A stretch of DNA of 64,000 nt from Serratia bockelmannii (GCF_008011855.1 NZ_VOUX01000033.1:434001-498000); one strand, 5' to 3'. Numbered from the stretch's first letter, positions 1-9,296 are shown. The notes: generated by a model not told the origin, from the letters alone. Numbers and translations: made by a program.

Positions 1-75
1 GATTGCAATGGCGGGAAAATGTAAGCGATTGATGCGGCGCCGATCCGACGCCGTGCTTTTTGTGACATCGTCACG

Positions 76-873
76 TTAAGACATGATTAACCCGCCATCC
101 ACATTGATGGTTTGGCCGGTGATATAATCGGCATCATCTGAGGCAAGGAAGGCCACGAGACCCGCCACATCTTCGGGTTGCCCGGCACGCTTGAGCGGAA
201 TACCCGCCACCCACTCGGCCATCAACTCCCCTTTGCCGTAAGTTTTTTCCGGGCCGCTGAGAATTTCTCCCCAAACGCGGTCGTTATATTCCCACATCTC
301 GCTTTCAATGATGCCGGGGCAGAATGCATTGACGGTGATGCCATGTGGCGCCAGCTCAAGCGCTAAACTCTGCGTAATGCCGATCACCCCCATTTTGCTG
401 GCGGCGTAATGCGGTGTGTAAATAAACCCGTTACGCCCCTGGCCGGAAGAGGTGTTGATCAGGCGCCCCTTGCGCTGGCCGACCATATATTTAGCCGCCT
501 CCCGGCAACAGAGCCAGACCGCCGTAGTATTTACCGCCAACACTTTCTCAAAATCGCTTTTGGGCATCTGGTCAAAACGATCGATAGTGATCACCCCGGC
601 GTTCTGAATAGAAACGTCGATCGCGCCAAATCGCTCCCAGACCTGACGATAAAAATCAACTACCTGTGCTTCATCGGTAACGTCGAGGATGACCGGCAGC
701 ACCGCCACCCGATAACGCTGGCGCAGCGTTTCCGCCGCGGTCAGAATGCGCTCCGCATTCGATGCGATCGCCAGATTGGCACCCAAACTGGCGAAATGCT
801 CGGCGATACCGGCGCCAATGCCGCGGCATGCGCCGGTAATCACCACGGTTTTCCCCGTGAAGTCACGATTCAT
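76..873 (-). CDS. SDR-family oxidoreductase (last gene of sugar operon)
   Basis: A classical short-chain dehydrogenase/reductase of 265 residues, probably a cytosolic NAD(P)-dependent polyol or sugar oxidoreductase. It has the Rossmann glycine motif TGACRGIG near residue 15, the NAG motif, a catalytic Ser in NTSSGQG and the YxxxK pair in HYAASK. The C-terminal NVDGG motif is typical of the family. The start at 873 gives an ATGA overlap with the stop of the upstream kinase; a longer reading frame to 942 would run into the kinase and lacks family similarity. It closes a nine-gene minus-strand sugar operon, so it probably acts on the imported sugar or its reduced form. The substrate cannot be told from sequence. 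Confidence 0.85.
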   Translation of the reverse strand: MNRDFTGKTVVITGACRGIGAGIAEHFASLGANLAIASNAERILTAAETLRQRYRVAVLPVILDVTDEAQVVDFYRQVWERFGAIDVSIQNAGVITIDRFDQMPKSDFEKVLAVNTTAVWLCCREAAKYMVGQRKGRLINTSSGQGRNGFIYTPHYAASKMGVIGITQSLALELAPHGITVNAFCPGIIESEMWEYNDRVWGEILSGPEKTYGKGELMAEWVAGIPLKRAGQPEDVAGLVAFLASDDADYITGQTINVDGGLIMS

Positions 874-2393
874 GATTGTTCTCCTGTTATCAATGAGGCC
901 GTCTGCGGCCGCCACAAGGTGCGCTGTACCGCCTGCCGCCACGCGCTGTAGTTTTCCTGCAGCTGGTGGTGGCGCTGCATATCGGGTTTAAACTCATCAT
1001 GTTGAGGCAACAGTGCCGCCAGTTGCCGATCGGTAGCTCCCCACAGGCTGCGCATCGCCATCAACGCCGCCCCCAGGGCCGACAGTTCCGCCGTGTTGCT
1101 GCGCCACACCGGGCAACCCAGCAGATCGGCCTGAAACTGCATCAGCCAGTCATTGCGGCTGGGGCCGCCATCGGCCATCAGCCCCTGCAGCGCAAAACCC
1201 GGTTGTTGCCGCAGTACGCCGATCACATCGGCGATTTGATAAGCCACCGATTCAAAAGCGGCCCGCACCAAATGTTCTCGCCGCGTGCCGCGGCTGAGCC
1301 CGCAAACCACGCCGCGCGCCTGCTCATCCCACCAGGGTGCGCCGGCACCGGTTAGCGCAGGTACAAAATAGACGCCACCGCTGTCGGGCACGCGAACAGG
1401 CAGTTCACTCAACGGCGCTTCGTCCTCCGACGGCATGGCGGCGATATCCAGCATCCAGGCGATAGCGTCGCCGGTGTGGGGAATATTGCCCTCCAGTGCG
1501 TACTGCATACGTCCACCGTCATGCCAAGCGATGGTCGTTGCCAGAGCGCTCGTATCGCATTGCGCGTCGGCGATTGGCGCCATCACCGATGATCCGGTGC
1601 CATAGGTGGCTTTGACCTGCCCAGCCTGACCCAGCGCATGGCCATAAAGCGCCGCATGCGAATCCCCTACCATCGCAGCAATTGGAATGCCGTCGGCAAT
1701 GCCGTCCAATCCCAACGTCGTACCGAACAGATGGCTGGAGGGATGGATCGTCGGCAGCGCCTGACGGGGAATATTGAACAGCGCCAGCATCTGCTCGTCC
1801 CAATCGCCGGAAACAAGGTTCAGCAGCTGAGTGCGAGCGGCGTTGGAGATATCGCAACCGAATGCCTGTCCTCCGCTCAACTGCCACAGCAGCCAGGCAT
1901 CGATGGTGCCCAGGCACAGCTCGCCGTTCTCCGCCAGCCGTTGTCCCTCTTCGCAGTGATCGAGCAACCAGCGCATTTTCGACGCCGAGAACAACGGTGA
2001 AAGCGGCAAACCGGTGGCGCGACGCACTGCTTCCTCCTGCCGATCGCACCGCAGCCGTTCGCAGAAATCGGCGGAACGCGCGCATTGCCAAGTTAAGGCT
2101 GGCCCAATAGGCTGGCCGTTGGAACGCCGCCAGCCGATGGCGGTTTCACGCTGGTTGCTGATGGCGATACCGGCAATGCGGGATGATCCGGCCAACGCAA
2201 TAGCCTCCCGCAACACCGCCAAAGAGGCCGCCAGCAAGGTCTCACCCCGTTGCTCCACCCAACCGGGCTGCGGCGTCTGCAACGTCAGTGGCCTGCTGGC
2301 TCTGGCGACGATCGTACCCTGCGCATCCACCACCACGGCCTTGGCGTTGCTGGTGCCCTCGTCCAACGCGACAATGCAATCCGCTTTAGCCAT
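870..2393 (-). CDS. FGGY-family carbohydrate kinase
   Basis: A 507-residue sugar kinase of the FGGY (glycerol/xylulose/ribulose kinase) superfamily that would phosphorylate the imported ketose or polyol. Visible motifs are the N-terminal phosphate-1 loop DEGTSNAKAVVVD, the SNQRET segment near residue 80, GTIDAWLLWQLSGG, GDSHAALYGH and the C-terminal MADGGPSRNDWLMQ ATP-binding segment. It resembles glycerol kinase more than xylulokinase at the N terminus. Its start overlaps the end of the permease gene by 8 bases, and its stop overlaps the next dehydrogenase, so translation is probably coupled. D-apulose kinases also belong to this family and pair with split transketolases, which is a possible role here. 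Substrate uncertain. Confidence 0.85.
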   Translation of the reverse strand: MAKADCIVALDEGTSNAKAVVVDAQGTIVARASRPLTLQTPQPGWVEQRGETLLAASLAVLREAIALAGSSRIAGIAISNQRETAIGWRRSNGQPIGPALTWQCARSADFCERLRCDRQEEAVRRATGLPLSPLFSASKMRWLLDHCEEGQRLAENGELCLGTIDAWLLWQLSGGQAFGCDISNAARTQLLNLVSGDWDEQMLALFNIPRQALPTIHPSSHLFGTTLGLDGIADGIPIAAMVGDSHAALYGHALGQAGQVKATYGTGSSVMAPIADAQCDTSALATTIAWHDGGRMQYALEGNIPHTGDAIAWMLDIAAMPSEDEAPLSELPVRVPDSGGVYFVPALTGAGAPWWDEQARGVVCGLSRGTRREHLVRAAFESVAYQIADVIGVLRQQPGFALQGLMADGGPSRNDWLMQFQADLLGCPVWRSNTAELSALGAALMAMRSLWGATDRQLAALLPQHDEFKPDMQRHHQLQENYSAWRQAVQRTLWRPQTASLITGEQS

Positions 2394-3450
2394 GGCTCAC
2401 CTCAGCCAGCGGCTGCACCGCTTTTTTTTCCTGGCGCTGCATCAAAATGACCTTGCTCTGCAAACGCTGCTGGAACTGGTCAATCACCACGGCGGTGACG
2501 ATCACCAGCCCTTTAATCACCATTTGCCAGAATTCGCTGACGCCCATCATCACCAAGCCGTCCGCCAGAAAAACGATCACAAAGGCGCCGATGATCGAAC
2601 CGAATACCCTGCCGCGGCCACCGCTGAGCGCCGTACCGCCCAGCACCGTCGCGCCGATGGCGTCCATCTCGAACATATTGCCGGTCATCGGGTGCGCGGT
2701 TTGCAATTGAGAAGCGATGACCAATCCCACCAGCGCCGCACACAGCCCGGAAAACGCATAGACGAACATTTTCACTTTGACAATCGGCACCCCCGACAGC
2801 CGCGCCGCCGGCTCATTGCCGCCAATGGCATAGATATAACGGCCCAGCGGCGTTTTCTTGGTGAGATAGATCCCCAACAACACGATGGCCAACATCAGCC
2901 AAATCGGGTTGTAAATTCCCAGGAAGGTGCCAGACCCCAGGACAGCGAAACCGGTGTTGCCCAGCGCTTCCATGCCCACCAGATTGGGATAGGTTTTGCC
3001 GTCCGCCGTCAGCAACGCCGCCCCACGCGCCACGTACATCGCACCCAGGGTGCAGATGAATGGCGCAACGCCGAGCCGCGTGATCAGCGTGCCGTTGATC
3101 AAACCCAACAACACGCCCAACAGCGCCACCGCGCCGATCACTTCAAAAATGTTGAGAAACAGCCGATTGCCCTCCCACAGCGGGATACCGACGGTCAATA
3201 GCGCACCGGCAATCATCCCACACAAACCGGCCACCGCGCCGACCGACAAGTCGATGCCGCCGGTGAGGATCACCAGCGTCATGCCAACCGCCAGCAACCC
3301 GGTAATCGCCACGTGCTGCGTCATGATCAGCAGATTAGAGACGGTCAGAAAATTCGGCACCATGCTGCTGAAGAACAGCACCACCAGCAACAGGGCGATG
3401 AAGGTGCGCGCCTGCAGCAAATACATATACAACCGATACTTGGTTTGCAT
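2386..3450 (-). CDS. Sugar ABC transporter permease (RbsC type)
   Basis: An inner-membrane permease of the ribose/xylose/galactose importer family, about 354 residues with roughly eight to ten hydrophobic segments. The family signature TGGIDLSVGAV is present near residue 70 and the ALSGGRGRVFGSIIGA segment lies near the C terminus. I prefer the start at 3450 because AAGGA sits seven bases upstream; an in-frame ATG at 3468 overlaps the ATPase gene but lacks a visible ribosome site. It should form a homodimer with the neighbouring ATPase and receive sugar from the binding protein encoded at 5652-6584. Confidence 0.9.
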   Translation of the reverse strand: MQTKYRLYMYLLQARTFIALLLVVLFFSSMVPNFLTVSNLLIMTQHVAITGLLAVGMTLVILTGGIDLSVGAVAGLCGMIAGALLTVGIPLWEGNRLFLNIFEVIGAVALLGVLLGLINGTLITRLGVAPFICTLGAMYVARGAALLTADGKTYPNLVGMEALGNTGFAVLGSGTFLGIYNPIWLMLAIVLLGIYLTKKTPLGRYIYAIGGNEPAARLSGVPIVKVKMFVYAFSGLCAALVGLVIASQLQTAHPMTGNMFEMDAIGATVLGGTALSGGRGRVFGSIIGAFVIVFLADGLVMMGVSEFWQMVIKGLVIVTAVVIDQFQQRLQSKVILMQRQEKKAVQPLAEVSHG

Positions 3451-3460
3451 TGCCTTATCC

Positions 3461-4960
3461 TTATGCATGAGGGGTTGAGGCGCGGATCAGCGTTTCGCGA
3501 TCGGCCCGTTCGCGCGGCAGATCGGCTGTCAGCTGCCCGTCCGCCATCACCATCACCCGGTCGGCCAGTGAGACCACCTCATCCAGCTCCGACGAAGAGA
3601 ACATCACCGCCAGCCCCTGGCGCGCCATCGCACCAATCAGGTGGTAAACGTCCGTTTTGGCACCGACGTCAATTCCGCGCGTCGGCTCATCAAGAAACAC
3701 CACCTGCGGCCCGGTCAGCAGCGCCTTGCCCAACACCACTTTCTGCTGATTGCCGCCGCTCAGGCTAGTAATTGGCAGCTCCCGGTCACTGACCTTGATC
3801 GCCAGTTTTTCGATCATGCCATCGACCAACGCACACTCCCCGGCCGACGCCAACGGCCGTAGCGCATTACGTCCCAGGCTGGCCAGGGTCATGTTGGCCT
3901 TGATCGACATCATCTGCACCAACCCCTCCGCCTGCCTGTCTTCCGGCACCAGCGCCATGCCCAACGCCATGCGTTGACGGAATCCCAGCCGCTCCACGCT
4001 TTTGCCATTAAGCAAAATGCGACCTGCCGTCTGACGCATCACGCCGTTGAGCACTTTGAACAGTTCGGTACGGCCGGCCCCCAACAGGCCATAAATGCCG
4101 ATCACTTCCCCTTTGCGCAGTGAAAAACTGACGTCGTTAAGGCAATAGCCGCCGTTTTCACGCGGCAGCGTCAGCTGTTCGACCTTCAACACTTCATCCC
4201 CTTGTTCTGCCGCGCAATAATCAAAGTGCTTGCTCTTTTCCCCCACCATCTTTTCGATGATCCACGGAATGCTGACGTTACTGACCGGTTCGGCGGCAAC
4301 AAAACGCCCGTCGCGAAACACCGTGATGCGATCGCCAATCTCCATCAGCTCTTCCAGTCGGTGAGAAATGTAGATGATGGTGACGCCGCGTTTTTTCAGA
4401 TCGGCGATCACCCGAAACAGCGTGCGCACTTCGGCCTGACTCAGCGCCGACGTCGGCTCATCCATGATCAGCACCCGGGTGTCCTTCGCCAGGGCACGGG
4501 CAATTTCAACCAGCTGCTGATGACCGATACCGAGGCTGCCCAACGGCGTATGCGGATCGATATCCAACTCCAGCCGCTGCAGCAAGGATTTGGCCAGCTG
4601 ATACTGATAGTCCACATTGATACGGCCGCGCTGGAAGAACTCGTTGGCCATAAAAATGTTGTCCATGACCGACATGTTGGGGAACAGGTTCAGCTCCTGA
4701 AAAATAATGCTGATCCCGAGCCGCTCCGCCTGCTGCGTGGAGGTTAACGTCACCGCTTTCCCCTCCAGCTCGATAGTGCCGGAGGACGGGGTTTCCACCC
4801 CCGCCAGCAGCTTCATCATGGTCGACTTGCCGGCGCCATTCTCGCCGATCAGCACGTTGACCTGGTTGCGAAACACTTGATAACTCACGCTATCCAACGC
4901 GGTGACGCCCGGATAGAGACGCGAAACGTTGCGCGTTTGAATAATGATCGGATCGCTCAT
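3461..4960 (-). CDS. Sugar ABC transporter ATP-binding protein (RbsA/MglA type)
   Basis: A fused double nucleotide-binding-domain ATPase of 499 residues, the usual size for RbsA-like proteins. Domain 1 has an intact Walker A (GENGAGKSTMM), signature and Walker B (VLIMDEPTSAL). Domain 2 has the degenerate Walker A GLLGAGRTELF typical of the family, then LSGGNQQKV and VVFLDEPTRGID. It energises the permease encoded just downstream. A GTG directly precedes the chosen ATG; the ATG is favoured because AGGGGG lies close upstream. The gene follows the DUF2291 lipoprotein gene by 9 bases. Confidence 0.92.
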   Translation of the reverse strand: MSDPIIIQTRNVSRLYPGVTALDSVSYQVFRNQVNVLIGENGAGKSTMMKLLAGVETPSSGTIELEGKAVTLTSTQQAERLGISIIFQELNLFPNMSVMDNIFMANEFFQRGRINVDYQYQLAKSLLQRLELDIDPHTPLGSLGIGHQQLVEIARALAKDTRVLIMDEPTSALSQAEVRTLFRVIADLKKRGVTIIYISHRLEELMEIGDRITVFRDGRFVAAEPVSNVSIPWIIEKMVGEKSKHFDYCAAEQGDEVLKVEQLTLPRENGGYCLNDVSFSLRKGEVIGIYGLLGAGRTELFKVLNGVMRQTAGRILLNGKSVERLGFRQRMALGMALVPEDRQAEGLVQMMSIKANMTLASLGRNALRPLASAGECALVDGMIEKLAIKVSDRELPITSLSGGNQQKVVLGKALLTGPQVVFLDEPTRGIDVGAKTDVYHLIGAMARQGLAVMFSSSELDEVVSLADRVMVMADGQLTADLPRERADRETLIRASTPHA

Positions 4961-4969
4961 CACGCCCCC

Positions 4970-5587
4970 TTAAGGTTGAATGCGCACCGGCGTGATCAAC
5001 AGCGGCTCGGCAGGTGCCTGCCAGCTGCTGAATACGCCATACACGGTAATGTGGTCACCCACCTTGGGCTGGGATCCGGTCAGTTCGTCGATCGAAGCCT
5101 GGTTAATCGCCCTGGCAAAATCGCCGAACAGCGCTTGGTCATTGAAATCGCTGTAGCTCAGGCCGCGATAGCTGTCGCGTAACGCCGTACCGCGGTAGAC
5201 CGGCCCGATCTGCACCTCCACGCTGCTGAGCGGCGCATCGGTCAGTGCGAGCGTTAATTTTCCGCTGCGCGAGCGGGTGTTGACCGCCGCAACTTCACCG
5301 CTGACCTTAACGTTGAAGTAACAAGGAAACTCCGGTTGAGCACGGTACCCCAGCAGGCCGCAAGCGCTGTCAAAATCCTTGGCCTGGGCGATCCGGGCGA
5401 TCAGCTCGCCCAGCGGCTGCGCCGTTTTGACCACTTGCGGGGCGATTTTGCTGCGGTAAATCTCCGCTGCCTGCGCCACATGTGGATTCACCGGGGAGCG
5501 AAGCTCCGCCAGCTTTTTCTCCGAGACGATACGGCAACCGCTCAACGCCAGGACGACGATGAGGGTCAACGCAATGCGCATCGACAT
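4970..5587 (-). CDS. DUF2291-family lipoprotein
   Basis: A 205-residue probable lipoprotein. The N terminus carries a short hydrophobic signal ending in a lipobox, LALSGC, so Cys18 would be lipidated. The remainder resembles the DUF2291 family, small periplasm-facing proteins found beside RbsABC-type transporters. Its molecular function is not known to me. A strong GGAGG lies seven bases before the ATG. It sits between the binding-protein gene (64 bases upstream) and the ATPase gene, which suggests an accessory role in the importer, for example in substrate capture or transporter assembly; that role is inference from position. Confidence 0.75.
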   Translation of the reverse strand: MSMRIALTLIVVLALSGCRIVSEKKLAELRSPVNPHVAQAAEIYRSKIAPQVVKTAQPLGELIARIAQAKDFDSACGLLGYRAQPEFPCYFNVKVSGEVAAVNTRSRSGKLTLALTDAPLSSVEVQIGPVYRGTALRDSYRGLSYSDFNDQALFGDFARAINQASIDELTGSQPKVGDHITVYGVFSSWQAPAEPLLITPVRIQP

Positions 5588-5651
5588 AACAACACCTCCG
5601 ATCGCACCCCGCCGCCAGGACGGGGTGGTGAAAGACGCCGCTCAGCGCGGG

Positions 5652-6584
5652 TTACGGTTTGAAGTTGAAGTCACTGACCCGTTGCGCATTGTCTTTGCCG
5701 ATCAGGATGCCACGGAACATCACGCGTTCCTTGCCGGTATAGCTGCCGGATTGGAAATAGCCGTCGAGGATTTCAACGCCCTGCGCAGCGATAGCCTGCG
5801 CCTGCAACATCACGCTGGCGTAGAGGTTGCCGTTGAGAATGGCGTCACGTTCATCGTTGCTGCCGTCGATGCCCACCACGGTGACATCCTGCCGGCCAGC
5901 GGCTTTCAGCGCCGCCACTGCGCCCAGCGCCACCGGTCCGTTGCCGCAGATCACACCTTTGATGTCCGGATGCGCCTGCAAAATGCTGTCCATGATGCGT
6001 TTCCCCTCCAGCAGATTACCCTTGGCATCCTGACGCGCCACGCTGACCATCTCAGGATATTGGTCGATCACGTTGTGGAACGACTGCGAACGCGTAACGC
6101 AGTTATTGTCCGCCAGGTTGCAGGTCAGCTCGGCGTATTTGCCGGTTTCCCCCATTTTTTCCACAAACTGGTTGGCGACGTCCGAGCCGGCCTGGAAGTT
6201 GTTATGGGTGATCTGCGCCAACGCCACGCCATCGACCGGGATCTCGCGGTTGATCAGCACCACTGGAATGCCGGCGTTTTTCGCCTGCTGTACGGCGGCG
6301 ACGCTGGCCTGGGAATCGGCGTTATCCAAAATGATGCCCTGAACCTTACGGCCGATAACCAGGCTGATGAGCTCTCCCTGGCGCTTAACGTCTTCGCCGT
6401 GCGACAGCACCAGCGTCTGATAGCCGAGAGACTTGGCTTTGGCCTCGGCCCCCTTGGCTTCCGCGGAGTAATAAGGGTTGTCCAATGAGTTGACGAGGAT
6501 GGCGATCGTGCCCTTTTCCGCCGCCATGGCAGAGGTGAAGGCAAAACCGGTGAGCAGGGTGAGGTAAGTGGCTATTTTTCTCAT
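5652..6584 (-). CDS. Sugar ABC transporter substrate-binding protein (RbsB type)
   Basis: A 310-residue periplasmic binding protein of the ribose/galactose class (peripla_BP_4). It begins with a signal peptide, MRKIATYLTLL to AMA, probably cleaved before AEKG. The mature start GTIAILVNSLDNPYYS is typical of RbsB homologues, as are the DNADSQASVAAVQQA segment and VVGIDGSNDERDAI near residue 235. It should deliver the substrate to the permease/ATPase pair encoded downstream. The ligand cannot be told; the neighbouring enzymes point to a pentose, tetrose or polyol. Confidence 0.9.
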   Translation of the reverse strand: MRKIATYLTLLTGFAFTSAMAAEKGTIAILVNSLDNPYYSAEAKGAEAKAKSLGYQTLVLSHGEDVKRQGELISLVIGRKVQGIILDNADSQASVAAVQQAKNAGIPVVLINREIPVDGVALAQITHNNFQAGSDVANQFVEKMGETGKYAELTCNLADNNCVTRSQSFHNVIDQYPEMVSVARQDAKGNLLEGKRIMDSILQAHPDIKGVICGNGPVALGAVAALKAAGRQDVTVVGIDGSNDERDAILNGNLYASVMLQAQAIAAQGVEILDGYFQSGSYTGKERVMFRGILIGKDNAQRVSDFNFKP

Positions 6585-6647
6585 GATGGTGTTCTCTTAT
6601 CGTTGTGTTGAACATCGTCTGGTGTTGGCGATCGCTGCGGTTGCCGC

Positions 6648-7448
6648 TTACCAAATGGTAAAACCGCCGTCGATCATCAGGTCCGCGCCGGTAATCATGT
6701 CGCTGCCGTTGCTGGCAAAAAACAGGATCGCCGCCGCGATTTCATCGGTATAAGCAAAACGCCCCAGTGGGATCAGCTTTTTCATCGCCTCGCCCTTTTC
6801 GCCTCGCCAGGCTTTCTCTCCCATAGGCGTCAGCACCACGGTGGGCGATAACGTATTGACGGTGATGCCGTGCGGCGCCCACTCTTTGGCCATCACCTTG
6901 GTCATGCCCAGCAGCCCCGCCTTGGCGGAGGTGTAAGCACAGTGATCGTCAATGGCGATGGAGGCCGCCTGCGACGCGATATTGATGATTTTTCCGCCGT
7001 GACCGGCGGTTATCGCGCGGCGCGCCAGTTCTTGCGAACATAGAAAAGGTCCGGTGAGGTTGACCGCCAAATGGCGCTGCCACTCCTCAAGCGTGACCTC
7101 CGTCGCCGGCTGCAAATTAACGTAGCCGGCGCAGTTGACCAGGATATCGAGCCGGCCAAAGCGCCGCTCAGCCGCGTTGAAGGCGGCAGCCACCGAGTCG
7201 GGTTCGGTCACGTCGCACACCTGACAGAACACCTGTTCATCGCCCAACTCTCGCAGCGCTGCCGCGGCCTTGTCTTGTTCAAAGGCCGGATACATCAACA
7301 CCAGGCGCGCGCCCTTTTCCAACAGCAGGCGATTGGCTGCCATCGCGATGCCGCCCAAACCGCCGGTGATTACCGCAACCTTCCCTGCCAGCGACATCCG
7401 GCTATCGACACCGTAGCGTAAATTAACGTCATATTCGTTCCGCTCCAT
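6648..7448 (-). CDS. SDR-family oxidoreductase (second of the operon)
   Basis: A 266-residue classical short-chain dehydrogenase. Visible are the cofactor motif TGGLGGIAMA near residue 30, the NCAGYV motif, the catalytic Ser in NIASQAAS and YTSAK, and the C-terminal MIDGGFTIW. The start at 7448 has AGGGGG upstream and lies 9 bases past the stop of the transketolase C-subunit gene. It shares only the general fold with the SDR at 76-873, so the two probably catalyse different oxidations, such as polyol to ketose and a further step, or use different stereoisomers. Substrate unknown. Confidence 0.85.
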   Translation of the reverse strand: MERNEYDVNLRYGVDSRMSLAGKVAVITGGLGGIAMAANRLLLEKGARLVLMYPAFEQDKAAAALRELGDEQVFCQVCDVTEPDSVAAAFNAAERRFGRLDILVNCAGYVNLQPATEVTLEEWQRHLAVNLTGPFLCSQELARRAITAGHGGKIINIASQAASIAIDDHCAYTSAKAGLLGMTKVMAKEWAPHGITVNTLSPTVVLTPMGEKAWRGEKGEAMKKLIPLGRFAYTDEIAAAILFFASNGSDMITGADLMIDGGFTIW

Positions 7449-7457
7449 CGCATCCCC

Positions 7458-8363
7458 CTATTGCGTTAACTGTGCGTGCAATCCTGCCGCATCGATGGCG
7501 TATTGCCGCCGCAGCGCCGCCCGGCTGCTGCTGTGGGTAAATTCGTAAGCCGGCATGCCCAGCGCGGTAAACGGCCGCGGCAGCTGATGCCGCAGCAACA
7601 ATTCACCGATGATGGTGCCTAAACCACCGCTGAGCGCATGCTCCTCCATGGTCAGCACCCGGCGGTGCGAGCGCATTAGCGCCACTACCGCCGCCTCATT
7701 GAGTGGCCAGAGCGAAGGGAGAGAGACGATGGTCGGGTTGTCGCCCAATTCCAGTACCTTCATCGCCTCATGCGCTACCGTCCCGAGACAAAACACCAGG
7801 CTATCGGTCCCCTGGTGCAACACCTCCGGCTCTCCGGGACGGAAATGATAGTCCGCGTTCAATACCGGCAACTTGTCGCTGTCCATACGGATATAGGCTG
7901 GGCCGGGTTGTGCGATAACATAACGGACAATCTCTGCCGCTTGCCGCGCATCCGCAGGCGCATAGACGCAGAGATTGCCCAGCGTGCGGGCAATGGCGAT
8001 ATCGTTCATGCAATGGTGCGTCGCCCCCAGCGGCCCATAGCCGAATCCGGCATTCAGGCCGAGCATTTTCACGTTGGTCTCCGTGTAGCAAACATCGTTT
8101 TTCATCTGTTCGTTAGAACGAGCGAAAAGGAAAGGTGCCGCGTTGGCGGTAAAGACCGTGCGGCCGCTGAGCGCCATGCCGGCGGCCATGCCTACCATGT
8201 TCTGCTCGGCGATACCGACGTTCACCACCCGCTCCGGATAAGCCTGCTCAAAGGGCGCGATTTTCGACGTGGACGTGGAATCCGCCACCATCACGCTCAG
8301 ATCCGCACCCGCCCGTTGCTGTTCGATCAACGCCGTTACCACCGCATCGCGTAAATCCTGCAT
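7458..8363 (-). CDS. Transketolase, C-terminal subunit (split)
   Basis: A 301-residue protein covering the pyrimidine-binding and C-terminal domains of transketolase. It starts like other C-subunits (MQDLRDAVV, then VMVADSTSTSK), has GIAEQNMVGMAAGMAL with the catalytic Glu that activates thiamine diphosphate, and ends in a Rossmann-like domain. It follows the N-subunit gene with two bases between the stop codon and this ATG and would form an alpha2beta2 enzyme with it. Split transketolases of this kind include AptA/AptB, which act on apulose-4-phosphate. Acceptor and donor sugars here are unknown. Confidence 0.9.
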   Translation of the reverse strand: MQDLRDAVVTALIEQQRAGADLSVMVADSTSTSKIAPFEQAYPERVVNVGIAEQNMVGMAAGMALSGRTVFTANAAPFLFARSNEQMKNDVCYTETNVKMLGLNAGFGYGPLGATHHCMNDIAIARTLGNLCVYAPADARQAAEIVRYVIAQPGPAYIRMDSDKLPVLNADYHFRPGEPEVLHQGTDSLVFCLGTVAHEAMKVLELGDNPTIVSLPSLWPLNEAAVVALMRSHRRVLTMEEHALSGGLGTIIGELLLRHQLPRPFTALGMPAYEFTHSSSRAALRRQYAIDAAGLHAQLTQ

Positions 8364-8365
8364 GT

Positions 8366-9169
8366 TTACCCCTCCAGTTCCGCCAGCGCCTGCGCCAGCT
8401 GTTGTTCGTCCGGTACCGCGTGATGCCAGGCGGCAACGTTAGCCATAAACGACACGCCGTGCCCCTTTTCGGTATTGGCCAAAATCACTCGCGGCTTGTC
8501 CTGGCTCGGGCGTTGGATCGCCGCCACCAGCGCCGCAGGATCGTGGCCGTCACATTCCAGAGTTTCAAAGCCGAAAGCGCGCCATTTTTTCGCCAACGGT
8601 TCCAGCGGCATGATGGCCTCTGTCTTTCCCGCCAGCTGCAGCCGGTTGCGATCGACGATGGCAATCAGGTTATCCAGCTTAAATTTGCTGGCCGCCATCG
8701 CCGCCTCCCAATTGGAACCCTCTGCCAGTTCGCCGTCGCCCAGCAACACGAAAGCGCGGCGATGCGCACGCCCCGCCAGCTTGTTGCCCAGCGCCAGCCC
8801 CACGCCGATCGGCAGCCCATGCCCCAAACCGCCAGAGTTGATCTCCACCAGCTCCGGCAGCTTCTGCCGCACCGGATGCCCGGCCAACAAGGTGTCGTCG
8901 CCCATGAACTGATCGAGCACCGCAGGATCCAGCAAGCCCATCGCCGCGCAACTGCAGTAGAAACCGCCGGCGCCATGCCCTTTAGACAAAATGAACCGAT
9001 CCTGATCAGGCCGGGCATTGCTGCGATCCATCACCGCCATATACAAGGTGCAGATGATGTCGATCTCCGACAGATCGGCGCCGGTATGGCCCTTGCCTGC
9101 CTTATGGTTCATGGTCACCACATATCGGCGCGCCTGGCGTGCCGTGTTTTTAATCGCCTGAAAGTCCAT
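8366..9169 (-). CDS. Transketolase, N-terminal subunit (split)
   Basis: A 267-residue thiamine-diphosphate-binding subunit. It contains GHTGADLSEIDIICTLY, the SKGHGAGGFY segment, GLGHGLPIGVGLALG and the ThDP-Mg motif GDGELAEGSNWEA extending to NLIAIVDRNRLQLAG. The start at 9169 has AGAGGTGAC upstream; the longer open frame to 9292 runs through the regulatory region and is not coding. It is the first gene of the operon. The complete enzyme would shuttle a two-carbon unit between sugar phosphates and connect the pathway to the pentose phosphate pool. Confidence 0.9.
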   Translation of the reverse strand: MDFQAIKNTARQARRYVVTMNHKAGKGHTGADLSEIDIICTLYMAVMDRSNARPDQDRFILSKGHGAGGFYCSCAAMGLLDPAVLDQFMGDDTLLAGHPVRQKLPELVEINSGGLGHGLPIGVGLALGNKLAGRAHRRAFVLLGDGELAEGSNWEAAMAASKFKLDNLIAIVDRNRLQLAGKTEAIMPLEPLAKKWRAFGFETLECDGHDPAALVAAIQRPSQDKPRVILANTEKGHGVSFMANVAAWHHAVPDEQQLAQALAELEG

Positions 9170-9230
9170 CGTCACCTCTGCATAAGCGCCCTGATTATCG
9201 TTATCGCATCGAAATTGATCCGTTAACTCG

Positions 9231-9245
9231 CCATTGATTTTCGAA
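9231..9245 (+). promoter_or_regulatory. Putative DeoR-family operator, copy 1
   Basis: CCATTGATTTTCGAA, identical over 15 bases to copy 2 exactly 180 bases away; similarity continues to ATGCAG about 15 bases further on. A TTTCG core is common in DeoR-family operators. It lies about 60 bases upstream of the transketolase start, well placed for repression. Confidence 0.6.
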
Positions 9246-9274
9246 TGGAAATCATATGCAGCAAAAACGATAAT

Positions 9275-9296
9275 TAATGTGGGCAAGATCAAATTT
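9275..9296. promoter_or_regulatory. Putative CRP-cAMP site
   Basis: The core TGTGG-GCAAGA-TCAAA matches the CRP pattern TGTGA-N6-TCACA at eight of ten conserved positions, and the flanks (TAA before, TTT after) also fit. Its position, about 120 bases upstream of the first enzyme gene, suits catabolite activation of the operon. Not tested. Confidence 0.5.

Noticed and set aside
9170-9292. Longer start for the transketolase N subunit
   Set aside because: The extension crosses the operator repeat and CRP-like site and is unlike family N termini.
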